A stretch of DNA of 64,000 nt from Doryteuthis pealeii. Taxonomy: Eukaryota > Mollusca > Cephalopoda > Myopsida > Loliginidae. Below the pieces are notes generated by a model that worked only from the letters and a program-made list of their open reading frames with translations, was not told the DNA's origin and made no database searches. Position 1 is the first letter of the stretch. Each line of letters starts with the position of its first letter. The stretch lies in NCBI GenBank assembly GCA_023376005.1, contig CM042150.1:75165157-75229156 (forward strand), given 5' to 3'. A program made the position numbers and the translations under genes. Of the stretch, positions 1 through 12,189 are shown piece by piece.

Positions 1-417
1 CAGTTCAGTCTACAAAAAAAAAAGAGGTAGATAGAGAAAATTCTGGTGTATTTATGTACTTTGAAGGAATGCTTGTGGTGCTTTCTGATTGGACAAAAAA
101 AGGTCAGGTGACCTGTCTACTACTGTTTCTGTAGAGTAAGCAATTAACCAGCATCCTGTGTGGTCATGTACCATCCTATTTTTTATCTGGATGAAAGAGT
201 CAAGAATCATAATGAGATTGACTTAGTGTATAACATTAATGACCTGCTTGCTAATGGGATTATATCACTGAAAATGTTGGAAAATTGTAATGGTATATTC
301 CACACTCTCTCTCTCTCTCAACCATGTGGTCTGACTATATACATATTTACCAACTCCTCTTCAAGAACAGGATGTGACACATGGTCAATTTTTTAACAGA
401 GTTTAAGAGATTTGAAC

Positions 418-450
418 ATACACACACATACACACACACACACACACATG
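418..450. repeat. (CA)n microsatellite
   Basis: Imperfect CA repeat just left of an S1 copy. Confidence 0.9.
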
Positions 451-467
451 TAAAAATAAATGTATGT

Positions 468-705
468 ATTTACCCAAACACGTGGAGTACAACTGGTTTT
501 AATTAAAATTTCCTTCTCCTAGACTGGTTGCCTAACTAAGGTTGAAGATCTACCCTGCTATTTTCCCATAGCTGGAGGGACAGCAGGTGGATGCATACCT
601 TTCTCAAGGGTATTAGCACTAAGTGATATATAGACAGCCTCGTCTAAGATTTGAACTCAGGTAGATGAGTCCATTTCCTGTGACTCTATCCTATGCACCT
701 CCACA
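468..705 (-). mobile_element. S1 tRNA-derived SINE
   Basis: Near full-length copy. The S1 consensus read on its sense strand is: box A-like TGGTGTAATGGTTA, box B-like GTTCAAATCCTGG, then GCTGTTTGCATTTCAC, GGGAAAGGTATGAATCC, CTCCAGCTATGGGTAAATAG, GGTTAGGCAACCAGTCTAGG and an end near GACATGTGTCACATCC. Pol III transcription from the internal boxes is expected for the family. Confidence 0.8.
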
Positions 706-1229
706 ACCTGTGATCTGACTGTATATATAGTGAGCACTGCATTATACTGGGCTGGCTTCAAGGATTAGTAACATGCCTCACTATTACTTGTCTGTCTTAT
801 TGTATCTCTCTGCAATAAAACCCTCTATCTTAAATCTATGAACATTTTGACTGATCCTTCAACTCAACTACAACCTTGTCTGATTGTATCCCTTTTAAGG
901 ACACAACAATTATTAACATGAATAAATTTGTAACTGATAATTAAAAGTAAGTCATTTATATCTCAACAAAAAATGAGAGGACTTTCTTTCTAATTTTTAG
1001 TAAAAGAACGAGTGGTTTCAACCCAAGGCAAATCTTGTGGCTATACCAAAACAGGCATCACACCCTAATAATGCAGTGTTCTGTTTTGTAGGATATGAAC
1101 GGTGTCATCAATCATGAAGTGTTGAATTGTAATGGAACAGTTGATTCTGAGAAATATTGGTAAACAGAAGCACTACATAAAAGTCAATTTTGCTGATCAA
1201 TTGAAAAGCTATGTTACCCTTGCATGATT

Positions 1230-1442
1230 ATACAAAGTTTGGCTCAGTCAGTAGAGCATCTGCCTAGGAACCACATAATTCAACTCAACACATGAGTAAC
1301 ACAGATTGGATCTGTGCAGTAAAGTTGGGAGCTGATGGCAGATGTGACGCTCCACCTCAGATGTAAAAACAATTTTCCTGATCTAGTGATAGTGAAAAGG
1401 AAATAGACTCCCTCACTGTTATAGCTGATACCAACAATAGAG
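1230..1442 (+). mobile_element. S5 tRNA-derived SINE, diverged copy
   Basis: Head GGCTCAGTCAGTAGAGCA (box A-like), then the body GTGCAGTAAAGTTGGGAGCT and GCTCCACCTCAGATG shared with 30618-30860. Box B is eroded. Confidence 0.75.
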
Positions 1443-3257
1443 CACTTTTATGTAAAGTGCACACAGAAAATGATTTTGACTTTGAATATGAAAGTTTCAC
1501 CTTATCCACACCACCCAACCATGAAATTATCATCTGTCAGAACTTTACAGTATTTTATACATTGAAGCATTAGATTTTAACAGTTTAAAAAATTAAACTA
1601 TATTATTTGCCTTGAAGCAAAATACAAAACAAAAGAAACAAAAGTCTGAGACATTAATAACTTTTCTATAAAACAATTATGTCACTAAAAATGGATAAGA
1701 CAATAAACTTGATTAAGTTTTTAACCAATTCTTAAATTTATGTGTCTAAACAAAAATATTAAATGACTTTCTTTCCAACCTAATATTTTTAATCAGCAGC
1801 CATAGCTGAATATAAGGTAGAAAGAACATCTTTTTTTATTCAATCACAAAGCTACAGTAGTTATCCGTTAGGTGTGAGTCATAATTAGTAATCTTCAGAA
1901 AATAATGAATAGGAACTTTTACTTTTTTTTTAGAAAGGTATATTTTTCATATCTTATTTTTCATCTTCAGCTACTTTTCTTTTTATCTTTTATCTCCACT
2001 CACTTGTTCTTCTTTCTTACATATGCTGAGATAAATTCAGAGGTTCTGTAAGCAGTACAACATTAGGACAGGATTCAGAAGCAATACCAGTCTACAGAGC
2101 CACCCCACTAAATTACACCTACTCCAAAGAAAAATAGATGCACAAATGAGTTGTGAAATATCTCATGTACCTGTGGAAGATAATATTAAGGGGAAATAAA
2201 CTACCCTTTAAAAACAAGTCTTGAAAAAGAACAAAAGTTCTATAGCCCAAGTGTTATATATTCATATATACCCACATCCTATGTCGGGTATATAATAGAG
2301 AGAGACAGACAGATAGATATATTAGATGATAATAGTCTTACTTTACATTCTGCTTACTTCATCTCCTCAACTGGACACCATGTTCTCAGGTTGGGCTTAC
2401 TTCTCTGCTGGGGATTGATTCTTCTTCGGGCAGGGCTGATCATTGTTTGTTTCATTTAATTAACACAACAAGACTTTGTGTTTCTTTATTAAGCTTTATT
2501 TTCAACCTTGCCATATAGGAGGGGGGAAAATGACATCAGATAGGTCTACCCGCTCCAAAATCTGCATTGCATCTCTCTAATTAAACTAAAATCTATCCCC
2601 ACGCATCCAATCCCATGCTTTTTAGGGGTCAAATCAGAAGGTTATTACCCATCCATAATTGTTGGGTAATTTTCTATGGGCCCTGTCATTTTAAAGTTTA
2701 TGGACCCTAATTAAGATATTCTAACTACAGGTATATTCATAATTTATGAGCTGCTCATAAATTATGTAACATAAGAAGAGATTATAAAATCAGAATTAAC
2801 TGAATATGTAAGGATGGATAGATGGAAAATGGAATACATAAATTTCTGTTGAGGAAATGTAAGATACTAGACAAAGAATAACATGAAAATAAGAGGATTA
2901 AAAGAAATAGCACATATGCTGTGTTCCACATATCCATTTAGTAAGTTTATTATAGACATGAATATTTGGGAGCCTCTAATTTAATTATTCATACATTAGT
3001 AAAAAAAAAACATCTTAAGCCAAGAAATTTGTTATGAATGTCTCCAATGAAATTAGCATTGTCTTATTCATAATTTGAAGTAACATGTTGTTTCTAATGT
3101 TCTTGCATGCGATGGATGCAGAGTATGGTTCTCAGCTTGCGTGTCAATGCAAATTTGATGCCCATGAACCCTGTAGGACTAATTTCTATTAATTAAAAGT
3201 TATAAGTTTAATGCCTGGGTAAAACGTACAATCATACATTAAGTCAGTTAAGTGGAA
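1443..3257. other. AT-rich stretch, no gene seen
   Basis: No ORF, RNA or repeat that I can support, apart from short GA/TA runs near 2300. Confidence 0.5.
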
Positions 3258-3735
3258 TGTTTAGTGTAACAGTGTTATCATAAGAAATGGAATCAGTGAC
3301 CTGAGTTCAAATACTGGATGAGACTGTTTGCATTTCACTTTATGCTAATGCACTTGAAAAAGGCATGAACCCATCTGTTCTCCCCCCCCCCGTTATAGGT
3401 AAAACAGACTGGGTTCCTTAGCCTTGGTTAGGCAACAAGTCTATATAAGATATAACAACAAAGTAGTTATAGTAGCAGTATTAACACTGAGTTACTTTTC
3501 AGTATGTAGCATGAATGAGTTCCCCGGTCTCAAAAATGCCAGGGTCTTATATAATATTGGGGGAGGTAACTTGTATAGTTTAGTGCTTCCTGTAGAAGCC
3601 CCCATTATCTAATGGAACAGTCCATTTCTATTCTACAGTCTAGGAAAAGGAAACTTTGAATTTAAACCAGCTTTACTCCACTTAAAAGTTGACTGTGTCA
3701 CATCCTGCCAATAGAGAAGGGTTGGGTAAATACAT
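3258..3735 (+). mobile_element. S1 SINE with a 193-bp insertion
   Basis: The head is at 3258, the body runs to GGCAACAAGTCTA at 3443, and it resumes with AGTCTAGGAAAAGG at 3637. The C run at 3379-3390 is an expanded slip within the conserved body. Confidence 0.8.
3444..3636. mobile_element. 193-bp unclassified insertion in an S1 SINE
   Basis: AGTCTA is repeated on both sides (3438-3443 and 3637-3642) and only one copy exists in other S1 SINEs, which defines the insertion exactly. The ends (TATAAGATA and TATTCTAC) are only weakly inverted. An internal G-run/C-run pair (about 3558 and 3600) could form an imperfect hairpin. A MITE is possible. Confidence 0.6.
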
Positions 3736-4959
3736 CTAGCTAGTCTGTTGGTAAAGGTGATTGCAAAGTCTTATATGACATGAAAAGATATGGATGCATC
3801 CAGCATCTTGTTAGAAAGTTGGATCAAATAATTTCCCTTCATGCCATATCTCAGAGCAATAAGGATTTACTTGACTCAGTTCAGCTCTTCTTCAAGTAAC
3901 ATGTGACTGAGTTACATGGTATCAGCAGCAAGGCATATTGATTGGGTTTGTGCATTAGGAGACTGTTGTATTTTCTATGCCAATAGACTCTTCACATTTT
4001 GTGCAGGATTTTTTAGGGTTGGGGACAGCAAAACATCATGTTACCCAGTTATTCCAGTACCTTCCATAACACACAATTTGTTCTTGGTGACTTCTAGCTT
4101 CTCTCAAATCTAAAATTACAGTTGAAATACCATGGGTAAGGTTATGGAAAATGCTACTAGCTAGCTGATGGTAAATGAGTATTTTGCAGACTGTTTTGAA
4201 AAATAGATGCAACAAAAGTGTGTTCTATAAAGTGCCATGTGTAATGATCTAAAGGGACTTAAAGTACAATTACCTTATGTAGGCCATTTTTCATTAATGA
4301 CTGTTACTTTCTAGGTAGACCTCTTATTTATTTGTAAAAGTAACATTGATTTAGAAATGGCAGTGTCTAGGACTGAAACTAAGACTTTTTAGATGACAAT
4401 TCACTACATTGAATACTTAGTCAAGCTATATTTTCTCTAGATAACTTGTCATTTAGAGATCAAACGTTTTTAATAACTAAAACTGACTATTAAGGCCACA
4501 AGGGTTGAGAAAGCTCTTAGTCTAGAAAGTCATATCAACTGAAGTGTTTTGTGAAATCTCTCTGCTAACAGGTTACTGCTCTTCCCACTAAGTCTTGAGA
4601 ATTGGATAGGAATGTTAATTCAAGTAAAATGTGTCTGTGTCAAGTGTGGAAATGTTACAAGTCACTGACATTACTTTTTGCATTCCAATGACACTTCTTT
4701 CTTTTTTTTGACAAAAGATTGAAAGAAGTGGCCTATTTATATCTCTCTCAAACCTTTTTATGTTACTGATGGAATCATCAGGAATATTGTTTCTATCATC
4801 CTTTAATCATAAGGATCAAACCAGTTCCTGGTGAAAAAAAAAAGAAAGAAAGAAAAAGTGTTATCCCATCTTAAATGGATAAAACTAAAAATCAAATTCA
4901 GTTATTCATTGACTTGAAATACATTTAGAAAACGTGAATTGTATATGCATTTAGGTGGG
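3736..4959. other. AT-rich stretch, no gene seen
   Basis: Unique-looking noncoding DNA; the short ORF at 3916 has no features. Confidence 0.5.
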
Positions 4960-5206
4960 TATATGTGTGCATGTGACTATATATGTGTGGGTGTATGTGT
5001 GTGTATATGTGCATGTGTGTATGTGTATATGTATGTTTGGGAGAGTTTGAGAGGTGTATGTGTATGTATATGGGTGTGTATGTGTGTGTGTACATAGGTG
5101 TGCATGTGTATATATGTATGTATGTTTGAGTGAATGCATGAGGTGTATGTGTGTGTACATAAGTATGCATGTGTATATATATGTGTATGGGAAGCATGGA
5201 GGTGTA

Positions 5207-5289
<83 letters not shown>
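4960..5289. repeat. TG/TATG repeats followed by (AG)n
   Basis: Irregular TATGTG-type repeats 4960-5237, then 26 AG units (5238-5289). Six-frame ORFs here are repeat translations. Confidence 0.95.
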
Positions 5290-5291
<2 letters not shown>

Positions 5292-5384
5292 TGCATGGCT
5301 GAAATAGCCCAAGTAGATGATAAAAAGAAATGACATCCCATTCAAACCTAACAAAAATGTTCATGCACTTTATATATTTTTATA

Positions 5385-5815
5385 CTAATCTATTAATAAT
5401 GGAGATTGTGTGTATATCTGCCTGTAACAAAAACTACGTCACAGCATCTTTTTTTTTACTCTTGTCCTTTTTTTTCAGTAACAAGAAGTTAGCTAAAAAG
5501 TTTACAAACAAATAAATACCAACGATTTTGTGGAAAATTTTTGTGGAAAATATTTAAAATAATTGTTTGATTAAGAATTAATACATGCATGCAACATTTT
5601 ATTTGAGGGGGACGGGGCTAAGTTTCCATTTCAAATTGTTTTGATTTTTTTACTCCTTTAATAAATATAAGGATTTTGCTTACTTATGATACAAACCCTC
5701 TGATATTGAATTTTTACCAAATTTTACCAATTTAACAATTAGTTTTTGAAAGATATTGCAATATCTTTCAAAAATTAATTTTACACCGCCCGGAGGGTGT
5801 TTTTTGTTGCTAGTT
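5385..5815 (+). mobile_element. Dispersed repeat R5, copy 1 (palindrome-bearing)
   Basis: Shares with 22070-22490 the start CTATTAATAATGGAGATT, GTAACAAAAACT, TTTCCATTTCAAATTGT, ACTCCTTTAATAAAT, the AATATCTTTCAAAAA block and the end CGCCCGGAGGGTGT followed by TTGCTAGTT. No coding potential. Class unknown. Confidence 0.75.
5743..5774. repeat. Perfect 32-bp palindrome in R5
   Basis: TTTTTGAAAGATATTG followed directly by its exact inverse, with no loop. The second R5 copy keeps only the right half. Confidence 0.95.
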
Positions 5816-7984
5816 AATATGATAGAGAAAAAAAAAATAATGAATATCATAGAGAAGTAAATAAATAAATGAAAATTATCACTTTCCTATTATACCTGTT
5901 AAATAATTGATTTCTTAATGCTTTGAAAATGAATTCTCTTTGAATGTCAGCTGTACTAATCATAACTATTATCTTAGTACTCTTGCTAATTGTATATAAA
6001 ATTTATATATTGCTGTTTACAGTGTATGAGTCTTTTCCAATATATTATCACTCACATTATTAAATTGACAACCATCTTCCATTGTCTTTTATTGGATATG
6101 TTTTATAATTTGATAGATTTTTCTTTTAGCCTGTCAGTGGGCTTTTATAGATTAAAGACCTATTTATTAACAGACAAGTTGTTGTCATGTGTCATAAAAA
6201 TTGAGAAGTAATATCTTTATAGAAATAGTGTAGTATTTATTTACCCACCTACCTACCTAAGAATGTAAGATGTGTATCACAGGGAAAGTGGGGAATGATA
6301 TTTATATATCTATAAATGAGGGGAGAAGAGAAGGTAAGGAAAAACGACAATACATCTACACTTCTGAACCAACTCACTTGATATTGTACTTTGTTAAACC
6401 TTTATCTTTTATCATGTAATATGTGGACAATGATGTTTATATATCTATAAAAATAAAGGGAGGAAAAAAGACAGAAAAACATTTGCCTTCTGACCTTCTA
6501 CACTCAAGAGCTTGATCACACTGTAATGTGAAAGTGAAATTGTTGGGCAATCCAACAATGAAGAAAACCATAGTAATAAAAGATGAAATACTTTTACAAA
6601 AAATATTGAATTCACAATTTAAGAATTAAATAGTTTTAAAAAAAAAGAAGAAAGAAAAAAGTAATTTACAATATTCGTACATTTCTAAATTTAAGCAAAT
6701 TCAGAGACAATAAGAGTTATCCCCCCTCACTGAACTTAACCAATGAACGTCCCCAGAAGGAAAATTTTATTGAAAAACAGACTAGTTTTGAGGAAAAAAA
6801 CACACAGACAACCAGTTACTGTGATTGAGTGTAGACAGACAATACTTTGAAGAAGGAAGAGACAATTTTGAGACTGTTGAATAAAAAAATGCTGAGACAT
6901 TAAAATTTCATGAGGTGGGTGTTGTTTTTGCATAAGAAATAGGAAAGGAATGTTTTATTTCCCTGGAATGAAAAGAAAATTTCTCTGAGGTTTAATGTTT
7001 ACTTATTTTGTTGTACCTTGTGGGTTTAAAAAAAAAAAAACAAGTCATATGCCCTAAAGAAACTGAGTACTAAGATTTTCCTACTCCAGAGAAGGAAAAT
7101 AATATTTTCTAAAAACACTTATAAAATTATATGTTGTTTATTTTCACATTTTTCTCATATGTTGGAATAAATTATTTAATGAAATAATTATTTCAACTTA
7201 TGATGTTTTTTTTATTGTCTCAAGTTTTAATACGTGTTGGAATTGAACATTTTAAAAAAATATACCTTTCCAAATTTATTAGTATTTTTCCAGGATACTC
7301 TTCTTTTTTTTTAAAAGTAGGATTGTTTTTTTGCCGCATTTTATTTGCCACTTGTAGCTTTGATGACTGCATGAGAATAAAGGTTTGGATTTTTCTATAA
7401 ATGGAAATTCAAGCTGAAAACATTTCGTGACAGAGTAAAATATTCTTTTCAATAGTTTCATTTACTTGTTTAACTTATTTGATTTATTTTTATATAGTAA
7501 ATGTATATTCTTGTATTTTATATATGTAAGTAAGTATTGTGTATATTATTTGAATATGTATGTAACTCATAAAAGGAAGAATTACAAATGTCATATTGGT
7601 CACTAATTCTTGGCAGTGATTTCTAATTAAACGACAAAATTTCCATGAAATCAGTTTGTATGAGGTTGGTGAAATGTTTATATGATGACGTCATATCTAC
7701 TGTTAATGACCATTTGATTAATGGGATCTAAGCACTGCTACACCAATTGAAGAAGTGTGTGGACCACAAGGGGATCTATGTTGAAAAATAAAACTTATTT
7801 GGTCACATTCTATGAGTGTATCTTGGTCAGCCTATGAACTTTTCAGTTGACCTTCTTATAATATAGATGAACACTCTCATTGAGTACAATGAGTGAAGCC
7901 CAACAGTTAACTTAAAGATGCACAGGTGATTTGTTTATTATTACAATTTTTGGATGAGCTGACAACAGAAGTATGGTGCATTAA
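5816..7984. other. AT-rich stretch, no gene seen
   Basis: Contains TTTATATATCTATAAA-like sequence twice (about 6300 and 6438) after similar context, a weak local duplication. Nothing else. Confidence 0.45.
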
Positions 7985-8218
7985 TGTGACACAGGTCCTC
8001 TGAACACTTCTCAGGTTTTGAATTCAAAGTCGTCCTTCTGCTAGACTGGTGACCTTACCAAAGCTAGTGAGCCCAGACTGCCCTACTATTTTACTAATAG
8101 CTAAAGGTAGAAGAGAGCATTAGTTCAGAGGGAAAGATAACAGCCTTAGTCAGAATTTGAACCTGGCTCACCAAATCCATTTACATTAATAATAACCATT
8201 ATGACATCTGTACCTCCA
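7985..8218 (-). mobile_element. S1 SINE
   Basis: Diverged copy with body and tRNA-like head; TAATAACCATTATGACAT near 8198-8215 is the reverse of the head. Confidence 0.75.
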
Positions 8219-8299
8219 TAAAAAAAAACAATAGTATTGTAGCCAGCCTCTCTGCCATGAATAAGACACAATACAAGATCTTTTTTTAAGTGAAGTATA

Positions 8300-8405
8300 T
8301 TTGGTTTGCATTCAGAATTTTCTTTTTCTTGACTAGTTGCCAGACTAAGCCTAAAAAAACTATTCTTTCTTTCTATTTACCCATAGCTAAGGGGAGGGAG
8401 AATAC
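8300..8405 (-). mobile_element. S1 SINE, 3' fragment
   Basis: Only the body from the ACTAGTTGCC block to ACCCATAGCT remains. An S3 copy starts at its right edge. Confidence 0.65.
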
Positions 8406-8790
8406 ATTAATTGATTGATTGATTAATTGACTTTAACGGCATGTTAACAAGTCTTGTGTTATTTTATGCCTAAAGGTTAGGGAATTGCATTCATTTTATG
8501 TTCATATTTACATTTTTTGTGTTGTGTTGTAAGAGATTTTTTATACGGTTCTATTGAATCCAAATACATTTTAAACAAATCTATTTGACCCATAGACAGA
8601 ATCATAACAGGTACTACTACTCCGGATAAGAGGACCTGGGAGTAATGGCAATAAAGGGGTACTCCACACTCCCTAGAGCTCTAGAAATAGAGCCTTTACA
8701 TCAAATGCAGTTTAATGTCATAGCCAGAACAACACTTTTGAGAGCTGGGGTCTTACCCATTTGCAGGGATACAGTCAGCATATTCTAAGA
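8400..8790 (+). mobile_element. S3 repeat
   Basis: Family blocks: GATTGATTGA then GGCATGTTAACAAGTCTTG, TTATTTTATGCCTAAAGG, a variable AT-rich middle, AACAAATCTATTTGACCCAT, GGTACTACTACTCCGG, AGTAATGGCAAT and a 3' region with ACCCATTTGCAGGGATAC. No coding. A (TA)n tract follows the tail. Confidence 0.75.
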
Positions 8791-8821
8791 GGGCATAAGA
8801 GATAGAAGAAATGGATTCATG

Positions 8822-8823
<2 letters not shown>

Positions 8824-8860
<37 letters not shown>
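8824..8860. repeat. (TA)n microsatellite
   Basis: About 18 TA units between the S3 tail and the foldback at 8864. Confidence 0.95.
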
Positions 8861-8863
<3 letters not shown>

Positions 8864-8865
<2 letters not shown>

Positions 8866-9052
8866 ATATTAAGAAAATGAAAAAACACATGTTTAAATGG
8901 GTTAAGTGGTGAGTTTATTGGCCGACGCTGCAGTGTTTCGATCTATTAATTAAATCATCTTCAGGGCATTTGTTGGTATATGGAAGGTGATAAGAAATCA
9001 TTTATCACAGAATAACGAGAAAAGCGTTATTTTCATCTTTCTTAATATACTA
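8864..9052 (-). mobile_element. Microsatellite-bounded foldback with hammerhead-like motif
   Basis: TAGTATATTAAGAAAATG near 8864 is inverted at about 9031-9052. On the minus strand, at about 8929-8965, CTGAAGA, GATCGAAAC and GCGTC occur in hammerhead order, but stem II is weak. (TA)n flanks it on the left, and the tail CGTCGGATTCACTTCC leads into (CA)n(TA)n on the right. Confidence 0.5.
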
Positions 9053-9079
9053 TATACCGTCGGATTCACTTCCTTTCTT

Positions 9080-9115
<36 letters not shown>
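9080..9115. repeat. (CA)n(TA)n microsatellite
   Basis: Directly follows the TTCTTCACACA tail; a second TA/TG tract follows at 9228-9256. Confidence 0.95.
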
Positions 9116-9118
<3 letters not shown>

Positions 9119-9192
9119 AAAGAAAATTTGAAAAAACAAGTGTTCCGAAAATGGGATGAATTTCAGAACACTTTTTTTTTCAAATTTTCTTT
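9119..9192. repeat. 27-bp foldback hairpin
   Basis: Arms 9119-9145 and 9166-9192 are inverse with a single mismatch, around a 20-nt loop. It is followed by TATTGTCGGATTTATTTTCC and another (TA)n(TG)n tract. Confidence 0.85.
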
Positions 9193-9369
9193 ATATTGTC
9201 GGATTTATTTTCCATATTTACTCCCATATATATATATATATATATGTGTGTGTGTTGGGTAGATCCAAAACCTTTAGACATTATTGTAGAAAGATTCTTT
9301 TAGACAGGGTACAATTGAACAGGCTTTCATCCTATGATGAAATAAATTCGTTTAATGATAGGCCATAAA

Positions 9370-11030
9370 ATTTCTTATATATTTTAACAGGAGATAAGAA
9401 AAGTCATAAATATAGACTATGATTATAATAAAAAGGATGATTATGTCTTCAATTTACAGTCTATAGTTGTATTAATAGGAATCAATGAGAAAAGTTATAC
9501 TTTGGAAAAAATCATTCAAACTAAATCACTTGATCATGGTATATGATTGATTCAGAATAATTCATCATCTTTGTTGTTTTGCTTTCATTTCTTTCTTAAG
9601 ATGTTTTTGCTAAAGTATATCTAGACAGAAGTTATTCTCTTATACATGTTTTGTTAAAATAAAAATCACAGATACGATTCTTTTTAATATATTTTATTGT
9701 TTTTGTTTTGCTTTCTTTCAATATTTTTCAAGTTCATTTTCATAAGAATATTTTCAAAGGTGTTCTCTTTCCTCAATCATTGGTCATTTCCAAGGGTAGA
9801 ATCAAAATTTCATTGATCAACATAAAACACAAAAGCACCCAACTCAAACAACATTAGAAAATACATGTTGATAACACAGACATTAAAGTCAGGAAAACAA
9901 AAAGATTATAAATGTTAGAAACCATAATTATAGAAAAATAAAGAATAAAAAAAAAATCATAGCATTCAGCATGAAAACCTGTGTACAAAAGATATTTAAT
10001 AATTAAAGAAAATTATCCTAGTGTTAATAGTATACACTGGCTACATCCCTTATTACATCAGTATACACTGGCTTCAACATTCACTACAACATGAACATGT
10101 GACAAAGTAAATTTTAAAACCCTGATTTATTAAAGCAATTAATTTATATTGTTATTCATGTGTGATCCATAAAATCCAAGAAGCAATTTCTATATATTAA
10201 TAGTATAGTATCAACCTATCTACTTAAGAGCATAAGGTGTTCACCACAGTGAAAGGAGAGGTGATAAAAGAGAAAAAGAGAAAGAAAGACTAATGATATG
10301 TCTACACTTCCAAATTTCTCATGGATTTGTAATTGCTTTTTTTTTTAATTCCATATCAACTCCTAATAGTTTCATGTTTTCACAATTTTTAGAAGTTTAA
10401 AATGGTATATGATAATCTTCATACAATGATTGCTATTTACACAGTAGCATTGCAACCAACAAAGCCTTCATCAGATGATGACTCTGGATTCAGGCATGGT
10501 TTCAGGGCCGAAGCATCATTACCACTAACCCAGAGCGCCCCAGCAGTATCTCACGATACCACCAGACTTTGTTGGTTTGATGTCACAATATAGGACTGCC
10601 ATATCCACGCTGATGCGGTCAGAGCCTTCTCCTGAATCTTTTTTAAGTATTTCCTCTTGTCTGGTGGAGAAAGTCCAAGTTTAGTCAAAAATGCTGAGGT
10701 TGAGTTGGTAATAATAATGAATAATATGAATAAACCTGAATCTATCTTTTGTACATTGGTTTGGTTTCTTTTCTATGTCCCTTATTTTTAATAACGGTCA
10801 TTTTAAAATCCACATATATTATGGGTAGCTACTGCTAATAGTTATCATATGAATTTCACTTATAGAAATTATTTTCATTTATTGCAAAGCATAGGATCAA
10901 TTTTTTTATCTTTACTTAACTTTACATCTAGATTAAAATGAAGGAAGTATTGAACATAAACAAGAAAATACAAAGGAACATAAAGGTTTTTGTTATTTTA
11001 AAAGTAATTGCGAAATTACTTAAATATTGC
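9370..11030. other. Mostly unique DNA with one CG-containing patch
   Basis: 10440-10690 is less AT-rich and contains a 63-codon ORF with no recognisable domain. It may be an old repeat. The rest is AT-rich. Confidence 0.35.
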
Positions 11031-11034
11031 TGTG

Positions 11035-11240
11035 TCCTGGGTATGGTATTAAACTGCATCCATGCAAGTTGAGGTTCCAGTTCTGGGAAGTATGGAGTAA
11101 CCCTTCATTTACATTACTCCCAAGTTAACTCTAATCCAGGGCTAGGGTCCCATCTAAGGGCTAAAGAGATTTGTTTGAAAATTATTAGTATTTGATAGGA
11201 ATACTTTAAACTGTATAATTATGTGCAAACAAATGATTAC
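11035..11240 (-). mobile_element. S3 repeat, inverted fragment
   Basis: The reverse complement carries the CATTACTCCC, CTAGGGTCCCATCT and AAACAAATCT blocks, then the AT-rich tandem unit that recurs in forward orientation at 11870-12150. Confidence 0.65.
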
Positions 11241-11869
11241 TATTGACAAATAAAAAGGGATTAAAAAGACTGCAATGGAATATTGAAAATATAGTTAGGA
11301 TTATAATCAAACATTTACAAATTGATCAAATTTCGTCATCAAATAACCCATAAAGGGTTGTTGTGCTGTTATATAAACGAAACCAAATTAAATATTGACA
11401 TTGTTTTTTGATTACACAGAAAGTTTTAATATAAATTCTTTAATAGGATAAATAGGAAGCACTGAATTTGGTCATAAAATAAATGGAGATAAAATGTGGC
11501 AAAATTATCTTAAAATAAATAAATAGGCTATGATACTCATCATACATAATTCATGTGTATAAAATGTGCAAAGACGATATGTTACCTCATTGGCCCATCT
11601 TCCATTTTTTTTCTATTCTACTTTCTTCATCTTTATATCTGGAATTTTTCTCGTATGGTAACTGTCAGATGAGTTTTTTTCATGGCTGGTTAGTTTCGTT
11701 TCCCTTTCAACTGCAAAGCACTTGGAAGTTAGTTGAAAAAGAATGCTTTTAAGAAACATTTTATGACCTAAAAAAAAAGCCAGTACTTTAAGAAGTATTC
11801 ACTCTTTTCAGGTATTTCATGTCATTTAGTCCTAAATTTTGCAAACTATATGGAGTGAGCAGTTTTACC

Positions 11870-12180
11870 AATAGTATGATTTAAAGTATTCCTATCTAAT
11901 ACTAATAATGTATACTCAAAGATATGGCTTAAAATAACTATTTCTATTTAATAATAATCATTTGTTTGCACAGTTATATGGTTTCAATTATTCATATTTA
12001 ACACTAATAATTTCCAAGCAATTAATATGGTTTTAAATAACTAATAATAATTCTTTGTAAACAATTATAGTCCCTATAAACTATTAATACAATAATTTAC
12101 ACATAGTTATATGATATCAAGTATTCCTATCTAATACAAATCATTTTCAAACAGATCTATTTGATTTATAGATCTGACTT
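11870..12180 (+). repeat. S3-associated degenerate tandem repeat
   Basis: About four diverged units of ~65-75 bp with the motifs ATATGGTTTCAA, GTATTCCTATCTAATAC and CAAACA, ending in the S3 block AAACAGATCTATTTGATT. The same motif appears reversed at 11180-11240, making an inverted pair about 650 bp apart. Confidence 0.65.
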
Positions 12181-12189
12181 ACTTTTTAA

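Noticed and set aside
4925..5364. Three overlapping 125-138-codon ORFs of His/Thr/Ile and Ser/Leu repeats
   Set aside because: Pure microsatellite translation, open in every frame.
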